A stretch of DNA of 12,438 nucleotides from an uncultured Bacteroidales bacterium (GTDB taxonomy: Bacteria > Bacteroidota > Bacteroidia > Bacteroidales > Bacteroidaceae): assembly GCA_937898885.1 (NCBI GenBank), contig CALDKD010000104.1, forward strand, positions 1-12,438. Direction: 5' to 3'. Positions 1 through 8,500 of this stretch are shown here, piece by piece. A program made the translations under genes and the position numbers. The notes below the pieces were generated by a model. It saw only the letters and a list, made by a program, of their open reading frames with translations. It was not told the origin of the DNA and did no database searches. The first letter of the stretch is position 1; every line of letters begins with the position of its first letter.

Positions 1-30
1 AACCTGTCCCACAAACGGACAGGTTTTTTT
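1..30 (+). terminator. Rho-independent terminator of an upstream unit
   Basis: A perfect 9-bp stem (1-9 with 17-25), a 7-base loop and a run of T that continues past the stem to position 30. It ends a + strand gene that lies before the window and separates it from the phenylacetate-CoA ligase gene starting at 66. Confidence 0.85.
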
Positions 31-65
31 ATGCAAATACTGAGAATGATATAAACAACATAGCA

Positions 66-1367
66 ATGGAAAGGAAATATTGGGAAGAAGAGATTGAGAC
101 AATGAGGCGCCCCCAGTTGGAGAAGCTTCAGGTAGAGCGTCTGAGAAAGACAGTAGAGATAGCGATGGGCTCAAAGTTCTATGCTCCAATCTTCAAGGAG
201 AAGGGCATCACACCAGAGAGCATCAAGTCTGTTGAGGATATCCGCAGGTTCCCGTTCACGACAAAGAACGACCTTCGCTCTACATACCCGTTCGGCATAG
301 CCTCTGTCCCACTTCAGAAAGTAGTGCGTCTGCACTCATCAAGTGGTACCACAGGCAATCCTACTGTGATACTTCACACTAAGAAGGATATTGACGAGTG
401 GGCAAACGCAATGGCCAGAAGCATGTTCGCAACAGGACTGCGCGACACCGACATAATACAGAACACATCTGGTTACGGAATGTTCACGGGAGGTCTGGGC
501 ATTCAGTATGCCGCTGAGCGTCTGGGAGCTCTCACCGTTCCCGCGGCTGCCGGAAACAGCCTGCGTCAGTTCAAGTTCATACAGGATTTCGGCACAACGG
601 CACTTCACTGCATTCCAAGCTATGCCACACGTCTGGCTGCCGTATTCAAGGAGCAGGGCGTTGACCCGCGCGACACTACAGTTACCAGAATGATTATCGG
701 TGCCGAGCCACACTCCGAGGCACAGCGCAGGCGTATTGAGGAGCTGTGGGGCTGCAAGGCATACAACAACTTTGGCATGAGTGAGATGTGCGGCCCTGGC
801 GTGGCCATTGAGTGCGAGGAGCAGAACGGCATGCACATATGGGAGGATAACTACATTGTAGAGATTGTTGACCCTGTGACATTGGAGCCGGTTCCGGACG
901 GTGAGCTGGGCGAGCTTGTCCTTACTACTCTTAACCGCGAGGCTATGCCGCTGTTCCGCTACCGTACACGCGACCTTACACGCTTCCTGCCGGGCGACTG
1001 CCCGTGCGGCCGTACACACCGCCGTCTGCAGCGCTTCCAGGGCCGTAGTGATGATATGATGATTGTGAAGGGCGTTAACATCTTCCCGATTCAGATAGAG
1101 AAGATACTTATGCAGTTCCCTGAGCTGGCAAGCGATTTCCTCATCACACTTGAGACTATAGGCGATAATGACGAGATGACCGTTCAGGTTGAGCTGGCCA
1201 AGGCTACCGATGATTTCCAGCTGCTTGATAACCTGAGAAAGGAGATTACCCGCAGACTGAAGGATGAGATCCTGCTTACACCGAAGGTACAGCTGGTTGG
1301 CAAGGGCGTTATCCCGCAGAGCGATGGCAAGGCCGTGAGAGTAAAGGATTTGAGAAATAACCATTAA
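66..1367 (+). CDS. paaK: Phenylacetate-CoA ligase (PaaK family)
   Basis: Makes aryl-acetyl-CoA from phenylacetate or related aryl acetates with ATP and CoA, in the cytoplasm. It is a 433-residue adenylate-forming enzyme, the usual PaaK length. Visible motifs are the Ser/Thr/Gly-rich phosphate loop SSSGTTGNPT (91-100), the adenylation core GMSEMCGPGVA (237-247), YRTRDLT (299-305), the family CPCGR element (312-316), and the C-terminal GKAVRV with the likely catalytic Lys422. The first ATG gives a full-length N-terminus; the next in-frame ATG is at residue 13. An ACT-domain gene follows after 13 nt, a common pairing in Bacteroidales, where indolepyruvate:ferredoxin oxidoreductase genes are often nearby. 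None is in this window. In anaerobes the enzyme could work toward Phe/Tyr/Trp synthesis from aryl acetates or in reverse, conserving energy from aromatic amino acid breakdown. That direction is inference; substrate preference cannot be read from sequence. Confidence 0.95.
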   Translation: MERKYWEEEIETMRRPQLEKLQVERLRKTVEIAMGSKFYAPIFKEKGITPESIKSVEDIRRFPFTTKNDLRSTYPFGIASVPLQKVVRLHSSSGTTGNPTVILHTKKDIDEWANAMARSMFATGLRDTDIIQNTSGYGMFTGGLGIQYAAERLGALTVPAAAGNSLRQFKFIQDFGTTALHCIPSYATRLAAVFKEQGVDPRDTTVTRMIIGAEPHSEAQRRRIEELWGCKAYNNFGMSEMCGPGVAIECEEQNGMHIWEDNYIVEIVDPVTLEPVPDGELGELVLTTLNREAMPLFRYRTRDLTRFLPGDCPCGRTHRRLQRFQGRSDDMMIVKGVNIFPIQIEKILMQFPELASDFLITLETIGDNDEMTVQVELAKATDDFQLLDNLRKEITRRLKDEILLTPKVQLVGKGVIPQSDGKAVRVKDLRNNH

Positions 1368-1380
1368 TCAGATATTCATT

Positions 1381-1797
1381 ATGAAGACTATAAAGCAATT
1401 ATCAATTTTTCTGGAGAACAGGCAGGGTAGCCTTAACCGCATACTGAGCATATTAAGTAATCAAAACATAGAGATTCAGGCCGCATCGGTTGCCGATACA
1501 AATGACTATGGAATACTCCGCCTGATTACGTCAAACCAGACAAAGGCGGCGCAGCTGTTGTCTGCCGAGGGCATTCTGGTCAACGTTAACGAGGTGCTGG
1601 CCATTTCCATTGATGACAATGTGGCCGCATTTGCCAAGGCTGTAGCCTCGCTTACGGACAATGGCGTTACCATTAATTATATCTATACATTCTCAAAGGA
1701 TGGCAGGCTGGTGCTTATTATCCGTCCGGCCGACCTTGAGATGGCCTGCAACGTGGCCGCCGGTCAGGGGCTGGAGCTGATTCAGGGATGGGAGTGA
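1381..1797 (+). CDS. Tandem ACT-domain amino-acid-binding protein
   Basis: A 138-residue protein made of two ACT folds (about residues 4-68 and 72-136) and no enzymatic domain. The first opens with ENRQGSL, the usual turn (N-x-P/Q-G-x-L) where ACT domains bind amino acids. The second is more degenerate at the matching site (DDNVAAF). Stand-alone tandem ACT proteins of this size are found beside paaK in many Bacteroidetes and archaea and are thought to sense an amino acid, probably an aromatic one here. The gene starts 13 nt after the ligase stop, so the two are almost certainly co-transcribed. Whether it acts on the ligase, on an oxidoreductase encoded elsewhere, or on transcription is unknown. 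No Shine-Dalgarno is visible, which is normal for this group. Confidence 0.92.
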   Translation: MKTIKQLSIFLENRQGSLNRILSILSNQNIEIQAASVADTNDYGILRLITSNQTKAAQLLSAEGILVNVNEVLAISIDDNVAAFAKAVASLTDNGVTINYIYTFSKDGRLVLIIRPADLEMACNVAAGQGLELIQGWE

Positions 1798-1828
1798 TCT
1801 GGCTGTTGGCGGAAATGATTTATTAATT

Positions 1829-1850
1829 TGCTAATATTGTAAAGGTTATG
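1829..1850 (+). promoter_or_regulatory. Leader word shared with the RND operon
   Basis: TGCTAATATTG at 1829-1839 sits 8 nt before the symporter ATG and is identical to 4421-4431 before the RND adaptor gene. Both are followed by an A-rich stretch and GTTATG. Just upstream, 1823-1830 (TTAATTTG) is a one-mismatch copy of the Bacteroidetes -7 box, but no well-spaced -33 TTG was found (the nearest, at 1806-1808, leaves 14 nt). It may mark a transcription start region or a shared control site. Confidence 0.35.
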
Positions 1851-3428
1851 TTTTTGAAGATTGCTTTGCTGGTGCTGTTCTTCGCTGTTATGATAGGAGT
1901 AGGTTTCTACTGCAGGAAGAGCGCGACTGACGTTCGTGGCTTTGTGATGGGTGGCCGTAATGTAGGCTCGTGGCTGACAGCTTTCGCATTCGGCACATCG
2001 TATTTCTCTGCCGTTATTTTCGTAGGTTACGCGGGTCAGTTTGGCTGGAAGTATGGTCTGGCATCTACCTGGATTGGAATAGGTAATGCAATAATAGGCT
2101 CTCTGCTGGCGTGGAGAATACTGGGCCGTCGCACAAGACTGCTCACACAGCATCTGCACAGCGCCACAATGCCCGATTTCTTCGGATCGCGCTTCAACTC
2201 GAAAGCCCTGAAGGTTGCTGCATCGGTGATTGTCTTTATCTTTCTGATTCCTTATACTGCCTCTCTGTACAACGGACTGTCACGTCTGTTCGGTATGGCA
2301 TTCGGAATTGACTACACCTGGTGCGTTATCGGTATGGCTGTCCTTACGGCCGTATATGTGCTGGTGGGGGGATATATGGCTACTGCCGTGAACGATTTCA
2401 TTCAGGGAATGATTATGCTGGTTGGTATCTGTGCGGTTATCGGGGCTGTGCTCAAGTGCAATGGCGGCTTTACCGAGGCCGTTCAGAGCCTGTCGCTCAT
2501 TCAGTCCGAGTCAGCACCGGCCTTATCCGGCGCATTCGTATCGTTCTTCGGCCCTCAGCCAATATATCTGCTTGGCGTGGTGCTGCTTACATCACTCGGT
2601 ACCTGGGGACTGCCGCAGATGGTCGGCAAGTTCTATGCCATCCGTGATGAGGCTGCCATCCGCAAGGGAACATTCATCTCTACTGTGTTCGCCGTCATCG
2701 TGGCCGGCGGCTGCTACTTCCTTGGAGGCTTCGGCCGTCTGTACGGCAATGTCATAGAGTACTCGGCCAACGGCACTCCTGTATATGACAGTATCGTTCC
2801 GTCTATGCTGCAGTCTCTGCCGGATGTGATGATTGCCATAGTGATTATCCTGGTGCTCTCAGCCTCTATGTCAACCCTCTCATCACTGGTGCTTACATCA
2901 GGCTCCACTCTCACTCTGGATATAATCTTTGCCAAGGAAGACCGTGGCAAGTCAAAGGAGAATGAGAAGAAGGTGCTTCTGTGCATCCGTCTGTTCGTGC
3001 TGTTCTTCATTGTGGTGTCTTCAATACTCGCCATCATTCAGGCCAAGAGCTCTGTAACATTCATCGCACAGCTGATGGGTATATCCTGGGGCGCGCTGGC
3101 CGGCGCATTCCTGGCTCCGTTCCTCTATGGCCTGTACTGGAAACGCACTACTTCCGCCTCAGTCTGGGTAAGCTTCATAGTAGGTGTGGTGATTATGTGC
3201 GGCTGTATGTACGGCACATTCACTCATACTACATTCATCTCTCCGTACTTCTCGTCACCTATCAATGCCGGTGTGCTGGCTATGGTGGCGGGCCTTGTAA
3301 TTGTTCCATTGGTAAGCTTCTGCTCACCGGTATCGAACAAGAAGGATGTTGACGAGATGTTCAAGTGCTATGACCGCTCTGTAACCGTCCGTGCATCGGA
3401 TACTCTGGTTGATGGTGAGGAAATTTGA
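1848..3428 (+). CDS. Sodium:solute symporter (SSS/SLC5 family)
   Basis: An inner-membrane sodium-coupled importer of 526 residues, with about 13 hydrophobic segments spread along its length as expected for the family. The family signature is visible at about 174-190 (GGYMATAVNDFIQGMIM), comparable to GGxxAVxxTDxxQG in PutP-like proteins. The segment SASMSTLSSLVLTSGSTLTLD (starting at 338) matches the PutP helix whose neighbouring Ser/Thr bind sodium. WGLPQMVGKFYAIRD (253-267) matches the conserved PutP loop. The C-terminal 30 or so residues are a short hydrophilic tail. The start at 1848 places the first membrane helix at residues 3-20 and lies 50 nt after the ACT gene with no terminator between. 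The substrate is unknown: sugars, amino acids, pantothenate and organic acids are all carried by relatives. Position next to paaK makes an aryl acetate or another carboxylate a reasonable guess only. Confidence 0.93.
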   Translation: MFLKIALLVLFFAVMIGVGFYCRKSATDVRGFVMGGRNVGSWLTAFAFGTSYFSAVIFVGYAGQFGWKYGLASTWIGIGNAIIGSLLAWRILGRRTRLLTQHLHSATMPDFFGSRFNSKALKVAASVIVFIFLIPYTASLYNGLSRLFGMAFGIDYTWCVIGMAVLTAVYVLVGGYMATAVNDFIQGMIMLVGICAVIGAVLKCNGGFTEAVQSLSLIQSESAPALSGAFVSFFGPQPIYLLGVVLLTSLGTWGLPQMVGKFYAIRDEAAIRKGTFISTVFAVIVAGGCYFLGGFGRLYGNVIEYSANGTPVYDSIVPSMLQSLPDVMIAIVIILVLSASMSTLSSLVLTSGSTLTLDIIFAKEDRGKSKENEKKVLLCIRLFVLFFIVVSSILAIIQAKSSVTFIAQLMGISWGALAGAFLAPFLYGLYWKRTTSASVWVSFIVGVVIMCGCMYGTFTHTTFISPYFSSPINAGVLAMVAGLVIVPLVSFCSPVSNKKDVDEMFKCYDRSVTVRASDTLVDGEEI

Positions 3429-3486
3429 TATTTGCTGTAGCATTTTGCCCCTTTGATTCGTCTATTATGTAAACAACACTATAATT

Positions 3487-4323
3487 ATGATTTTTATGAG
3501 ACGTTTTTGTTTATTAAGCATGGCGTTTATGCTTACATGCCTCTCTTGCATCTCCTGCAGGATACGTATTGCCATTGACGACAACAAGGTGGTTACAACC
3601 GGCACATACAGTGATACTGGCGGCGATTACCAGGAAATGAGAGGAAACTTGGGTAATTTCAACGCATTGACGTTCTCCGGTCCGTTTAATGTGTATTATG
3701 TGCAGTCTGATACCATTGGCGTGCTGATTGAGGGCAAGAAGGAGGATTTTAACAAAGTCGTCACTACGGTTGAGAATGGTACGCTGAATGTAAGACTGAA
3801 ACCTGGCGAGTATCATAATCTGGTGCTGAGGGTAACGGTATTCTCGCCTGCTATGGATAACGTCAAGGTTGTCGGCTCGGGCAACTTCTATGACAGGTTG
3901 GGGCATATCTCAAATAAAGACGTGAGTCTCAGCAGCCTGGGTAGCGGCGACATCGTACTTGGAAACCTCTCGTGCAGTGGCTTTAAGGGAAACTCAAGCG
4001 GCAGTGGCGATATTAAGGTGGAGAGCCTGTCCTGCAGCGATTTTGTGATGAAAACCCTTGGAAGCGCAGACTTGAGAGTTGAGTCCCTGGAGGTTTCCGG
4101 CGATGCGTCATTATCAACCTCCGGCAGTGGAGACCTGTCAGTAGATAATGCTTCCATAAAGAACAATGTCATACTGAGGACATTAGGTTCCGGATCTATC
4201 CGTATCAATGGCTCCTGTATGGAGGTTGACGCCTCATCCTCAGGTAGCGGAGACATTAAAGGAAACCTGACGTACCGGAACATTCAGAGGTCTGAGCGCG
4301 GCAGCGGCTCAATATCGTTGTGA
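3487..4323 (+). CDS. Secreted GIN-domain (DUF2807) beta-helix protein
   Basis: A 278-residue exported protein of unknown function. Residues 1-25 form a signal peptide (basic MRRF, a hydrophobic core, then Cys at 18, 21 and 24). A lipoprotein form is possible because of the cysteines, but none sits in a textbook lipobox. From about 55 on it is the putative auto-transporter adhesin, head GIN domain: a start motif FNALTFSGPFNVYYVQ (58-73), then G-S-G-D/N turns at about 130, 152, 172, 192, 213, 234, 253 and 272. The spacing of 19-22 residues is the rung length of a right-handed parallel beta-helix. The turns alternate in flavour (see findings). The family is widespread in Bacteroidetes envelopes, and its ligand is not established. 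The start could be ATG 3487 or ATG 3496; the second gives a tighter signal peptide. It lies 58 nt after the symporter and ends just before a strong terminator. Confidence 0.88.
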   Translation: MIFMRRFCLLSMAFMLTCLSCISCRIRIAIDDNKVVTTGTYSDTGGDYQEMRGNLGNFNALTFSGPFNVYYVQSDTIGVLIEGKKEDFNKVVTTVENGTLNVRLKPGEYHNLVLRVTVFSPAMDNVKVVGSGNFYDRLGHISNKDVSLSSLGSGDIVLGNLSCSGFKGNSSGSGDIKVESLSCSDFVMKTLGSADLRVESLEVSGDASLSTSGSGDLSVDNASIKNNVILRTLGSGSIRINGSCMEVDASSSGSGDIKGNLTYRNIQRSERGSGSISL

Positions 4324-4344
4324 CGTCTGAGATGAGATGAAGAG

Positions 4345-4375
4345 GCTGGCGGGAAAGTTTCCTGCCAGCTTTTTT
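4345..4375 (+). terminator. Rho-independent terminator after the DUF2807 gene
   Basis: The stem pairs GCTGGC (4345-4350) with GCCAGC (4364-4369) and continues through a G-T wobble and further G-C and A-T pairs to a small loop. Six T follow (4370-4375). It separates the paaK-to-DUF2807 group from the efflux operon. Confidence 0.88.
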
Positions 4376-4388
4376 GTTCTTTCCAATG

Positions 4389-4417
4389 TTGTGATTGACA
4401 AGTTTTTTGTATTTTTG
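4389..4417 (+). promoter_or_regulatory. Bacteroidetes-type promoter of the RND operon
   Basis: A -33 TTG at 4389-4391, an 18-nt spacer and TATTTTTG at 4410-4417, a full match to the Bacteroidetes primary sigma factor -7 consensus TAnnTTTG. Transcription would begin around 4421-4424, directly after the intrinsic terminator and about 14-17 nt before the ATG at 4438. This supports that ATG over the in-frame TTG at 4429. Confidence 0.6.
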
Positions 4418-4437
4418 GGCTGCTAATATTGAAAGTT

Positions 4438-5520
4438 ATGAGCAAGCTGACCAAATGGGGAATCATCGGCGTGATAGTGGCGGGCCTGGTGATTCTTGGA
4501 ATCGTGAGATTTGTGCCAAGGGCAAATGATGATCTGAAGAAGGCTGACGCACCGGCCATGGGCGGGGCGGGCGGCAGGAAGAATCTGCTGGTAAGATCGG
4601 TGATTATCCGCGAGAAACCCTTGGAGGACGGTATCAACATAAGCGGCAGTCTTATTCCGAACGAGGAGGTCAGCCTTAGTTTTGAGACATCGGGCAAGAT
4701 TACTGAAATCTGCTTCACCGAGGGAACTGAGGTGCGCAAGGGTACTATTCTGGCGCGCATAAACGATGCTCCGCTTCAGGCACAGCTCAAGAAACAGGAG
4801 GCACAGCTCAAATTGAATGAGGACCGCCTGTACCGTCAGCAGACCCTGCTTGAGAAGGAGGCTGTAAGTCAGGAGACATATCAGCAGGCTGAGGCAAGCC
4901 TGTCGGCTTTGAAGGCCGATATAGAGGAGATACACGCCCGTCTGGCCCAGACCGAGCTTCGTGCTCCGTTTGACGGCATCATCGGCCTGCGCGAGGTGAG
5001 TGTGGGCGCGTATGCATCGCCAAGCACTACCGTGGCTACCCTTACCAACACATCAAAGCTCAAGATTGAGTTCTCTGTGCCGGAGCGTTATGCCGGTGTG
5101 CTGAAACCGGGCGCGCCACTTACATTCCAGGTGGAGGGCGAGTCAAAGGTATATGAGGCCAAGGTGTATGCCACAAACTCAATCGTTGACCAGAACACCC
5201 GTACATTCTCTGTGCGTGCCATCTATGACAATGCCAGACGCGAGCTTGTTCCCGGCCGCTACGTGAGTGTGAGCCTGATAACCCGCACATTTGACAACGC
5301 CATATCCGTACCAAGCGAGGCAATCATCTCGGAGATGGGCATAGACAAGGTGTTTGTGTATAAATCGGGCAAGGCTCAGCCGGTTGAGATAACCAAGGGA
5401 CTCCGTACCGATGCGGAGGTTCAGATTCTGTCTGGCCTGCAGATTGGCGATACTGTCATAACCAGCGGCACGATGCAGTTGCGTACCGGAATGGCGGTTG
5501 ATCTGAAGGAGATTAATTAA
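4438..5520 (+). CDS. RND efflux periplasmic adaptor (membrane fusion protein)
   Basis: Bridges the inner-membrane pump and the TolC-like channel across the periplasm. With the ATG at 4438 it has 360 residues, typical for the HlyD/AcrA group. It begins with a basic MSKLTK and one hydrophobic anchor (about 8-25). There is no lipobox cysteine, so it is membrane-anchored rather than lipidated. Order of parts: first half of the barrel-sandwich domain (about 66-110), alpha-helical coiled-coil hairpin (about 112-172), second half with the family motif ELRAPFDGIIG (173-183), beta-barrel (about 205-285, including VDQNTRTFSVRA at 250-261), and a membrane-proximal domain to the end. An in-frame TTG at 4429 would add three residues but lies too close to the predicted transcription start. 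It is first in an operon with permease and outer-membrane channel. Substrates cannot be told from sequence. Confidence 0.95.
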   Translation: MSKLTKWGIIGVIVAGLVILGIVRFVPRANDDLKKADAPAMGGAGGRKNLLVRSVIIREKPLEDGINISGSLIPNEEVSLSFETSGKITEICFTEGTEVRKGTILARINDAPLQAQLKKQEAQLKLNEDRLYRQQTLLEKEAVSQETYQQAEASLSALKADIEEIHARLAQTELRAPFDGIIGLREVSVGAYASPSTTVATLTNTSKLKIEFSVPERYAGVLKPGAPLTFQVEGESKVYEAKVYATNSIVDQNTRTFSVRAIYDNARRELVPGRYVSVSLITRTFDNAISVPSEAIISEMGIDKVFVYKSGKAQPVEITKGLRTDAEVQILSGLQIGDTVITSGTMQLRTGMAVDLKEIN

Positions 5521-5531
5521 TCTGAGGCGCG

Positions 5532-8500
5532 ATGAATATTTCCGAATTAAGCATACGCCGTCCGGTACTCTCCACCGTATTCATTCTGATTATCCTGATA
5601 TTCGGAGCGGTGGGCTTCATCAGCCTTGGCGTCAGGGAGTATCCTTCGGTGGATAATCCTATCATATCGGTATCCTGCTCATATCCGGGCGCCAATGCCG
5701 AGGTTATAGAGAATCAGATAACAGAGCCGCTTGAGCAGCAGATCAACGGTATTCCAGGTATCCGCTCACTGACCAGCGTGAGCCAGTACGGCAGCAGCCG
5801 CATCACTGTAGAGTTTGAGCTTTCCGTAGATTTGGAGACGGCTGCCAACGATGTCCGTGACAAGGTGTCACGCGCGCAGCGTCAGCTTCCGCGGGACTGC
5901 GACCCGCCTACGGTGTCAAAGGCCGATGCCGATGCCACTCCTATCCTTATGGTAGCCATCCAGAGCGACAAGCGCACCCTTCTTGAACTGAGCGAGATTG
6001 CCGACCTTGTCGTGAAGGAGCAGCTTCAGACCATTCAGGATGTGAGCAGTGTGACTATCTGGGGCGAGAAGCGCTACTGTATGCGTCTTTGGCTTGACCC
6101 TGTGAAGATGTCGGGCTACGGCATCACTCCGATGGATGTGAAGAACGCGCTTGACAAGGAGAATGTGGAGCTTCCGTCGGGCAGCATCGAGGGTAACACC
6201 ACCGAGCTGGAGATACGTACCCTTGGCCTGATGCACACCACCGAAGAGTTCAATAATCTGGTCATACGCCACGACGGGGACCGCATCATCCGGTTCAGCG
6301 ATATAGGTCAGGCAGAGCTTAGCCCGCGCGATATCAAGAGCTATATGAAGATGAACGGCATCCCGATGGTTGGTGTGGTTGTGACACCACAGCCGGGAGC
6401 CAACCACATAGATATCGCCAACAGCGTGTATGAGAGAATGGAGCGGATGCGCAAGGACCTGCCGGAGGATGTGGAGTACTCATACGGATTTGACAACACC
6501 AAGTTCATACGGGCCAGTATCAGGGAGGTGAAGGACACCGTGTTCGAGGCTCTTCTGCTGGTTGTCATCATCATCTTCCTGTTCCTGCGCGACTGGCGCG
6601 TGACTCTTATTCCGTGTCTGGTCATCCCTGTGTCGCTGATAGGTACATTCTTCGTGATGTATCTGCTGGGATTCAGTATTAATGTGTTGTCGATGCTGGC
6701 CATTGTACTGTCAGTGGGTCTGGTGGTTGACGATGCTATCGTTATGACGGAGAACATCTATCTGAGGATAGAGCGGGGAATGTCTCCGCGGCAGGCCGGC
6801 ATAGAGGGCTCACGCGAGATTTTCTTCGCTGTCATCTCAACCTCAATTACTCTTCTGGCCGTATTCATTCCAATTGTCTTTATGGAGGGAACAACCGGAA
6901 GGCTCTTCCGCGAGTTCAGCTTTGTGATTGCGGGAACAATAGTCATCTCTACGTTTGTGGCTCTGACATTCACACCGATGCTGTCCACAAAGATTCTGGT
7001 CAAGAGAGAGAAGAAGAATGGTTTCTATCGTCTTACCGAGCCGTTCTTTGACGGCATGAACAGAGTCTATGGCCGCAGTCTTGACTACTGCCTCAGGCAC
7101 AGGTGGATATCGCTGGCTGTTATGGGCGCGGCCCTTGTGGGTTGCGTGGTGATGTGGATACAGCGTCCTGCCGAGATGGCTCCGCTGGAGGACCGCTCGC
7201 AGGTGACCATCAGCACGCAGGGTCCCGAGGGAGTCACATACGAGTATATGCGCGACTATACCGAGTCCATCAACGACATTGTTGACTCAATCATACCCGA
7301 TGCCGAGTTCGTAACCGCCCGTGTAATGAGCGGAGCCGGCAACATTCAGATTACATTGAAAGACCTGAAAGAGCGTGACTACACTCAGATGGAGGTCGCG
7401 GCGAAGCTTACCGCAGCCGTTCAGCGCGAGAATGACGCCCGCTCGTTTGTGCGTCAGCAGTCATCGTTCACCGGCGGTCGTGGCGGCAGGATGCCGGTGC
7501 AGTATGTGCTTCAGGCAACCAACATAGAGAAACTTCAGGAGGTGCTTCCCACATTCCTGGCTAAGGTGCAGGATAATCCTATTTTCCAGATGGCCGATGT
7601 GGATTTGAAGTTCTCAAAGCCGGAGGCCCGTATATCTGTGAACCGCGAGAAGGCCAATATGCTTGGCGTAAGCACCCGCGACATAGCCCAGACCCTGCAG
7701 TATGGCCTGAGCGGTCAGCGTATGGGATATCTTTATATGAACGGCAAGCAGTATGATATTATAGGTGAGATAAACCGCCAGCAGCGCAATACCACACAGA
7801 ATCTGAAATCAATTTATCTGCGTAGCAATACCGGCGATATGATTCAGATGGAGAATCTGGTTGAGCTGAACGAGGGCATAGCACCTCCAAAGCTGTACCG
7901 CTACAACCGTTTTGTATCTGCTACCGTATCGGCCGGACTTGCACCCGGACATACGCTGGGTGAGGGCATTGACCAGATGGATAAGATTGCCAAGGAGACG
8001 CTGGACGATACATTCCGTACGGCTCTGACCGGTGAGTCACGCGATTTCCGTGAGAGCTCCAACTCGCTCTTCTTCGCCTTCGGCCTGGCCCTGGTGCTGA
8101 TATTCCTTATTCTGGCGGCTCAGTTCGAGAGCTTCAAGGACCCTGTAATCATTATGCTTACCATCCCGCTGGCAGTATGCGGCGCATTGATCTTTATGTC
8201 AATAAGAAATCAGACAATGAACATCTACAGTGAGATTGGTATCATTATGCTTGTTGGTCTTGTGGCAAAGAACGGTATTCTGATTGTGGAGTTCGCCAAC
8301 CAGAAACGCGATGCCGGTATGGAAAAGATGACTGCCATACGAGAGTCGGCCACACAGCGTCTGCGTCCTATCCTTATGACCAGCACCTCCACAATGCTTG
8401 GCCTGCTTCCGCTTATGTTCGCCGGAGGTGAGGGAGCCGCAGGACGTATTGCGATGGGTACCGCGGTTGTAGGCGGTATGCTGATATCGACTTTCTTTAC

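Noticed and set aside
339..1364. Long minus-strand open frame (341 codons) opposite paaK
   Set aside because: It lies inside a clear PaaK gene, has no recognisable protein features, and reflects codon use of the real gene. The same holds for minus-strand frames at 8939-9859 and 11061-12056.
3429..3486. Promoter or terminator between the symporter and DUF2807 genes
   Set aside because: GATATTTG (3427-3434) is near the -7 consensus but has no properly spaced TTG. No hairpin with a T-run was found either, so I did not call either element.
4395..4400. TTGACA, a perfect E. coli-type -35 box
   Set aside because: The only TAATAT-like partner (4424-4429) is 23 nt away, too far. The Bacteroidetes-type pair at 4389-4417 fits far better.
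4429..4437. TTG start for the adaptor gene
   Set aside because: It would leave a leader of only about 5-8 nt after the predicted transcription start and adds nothing to the anchor. ATG 4438 is preferred.
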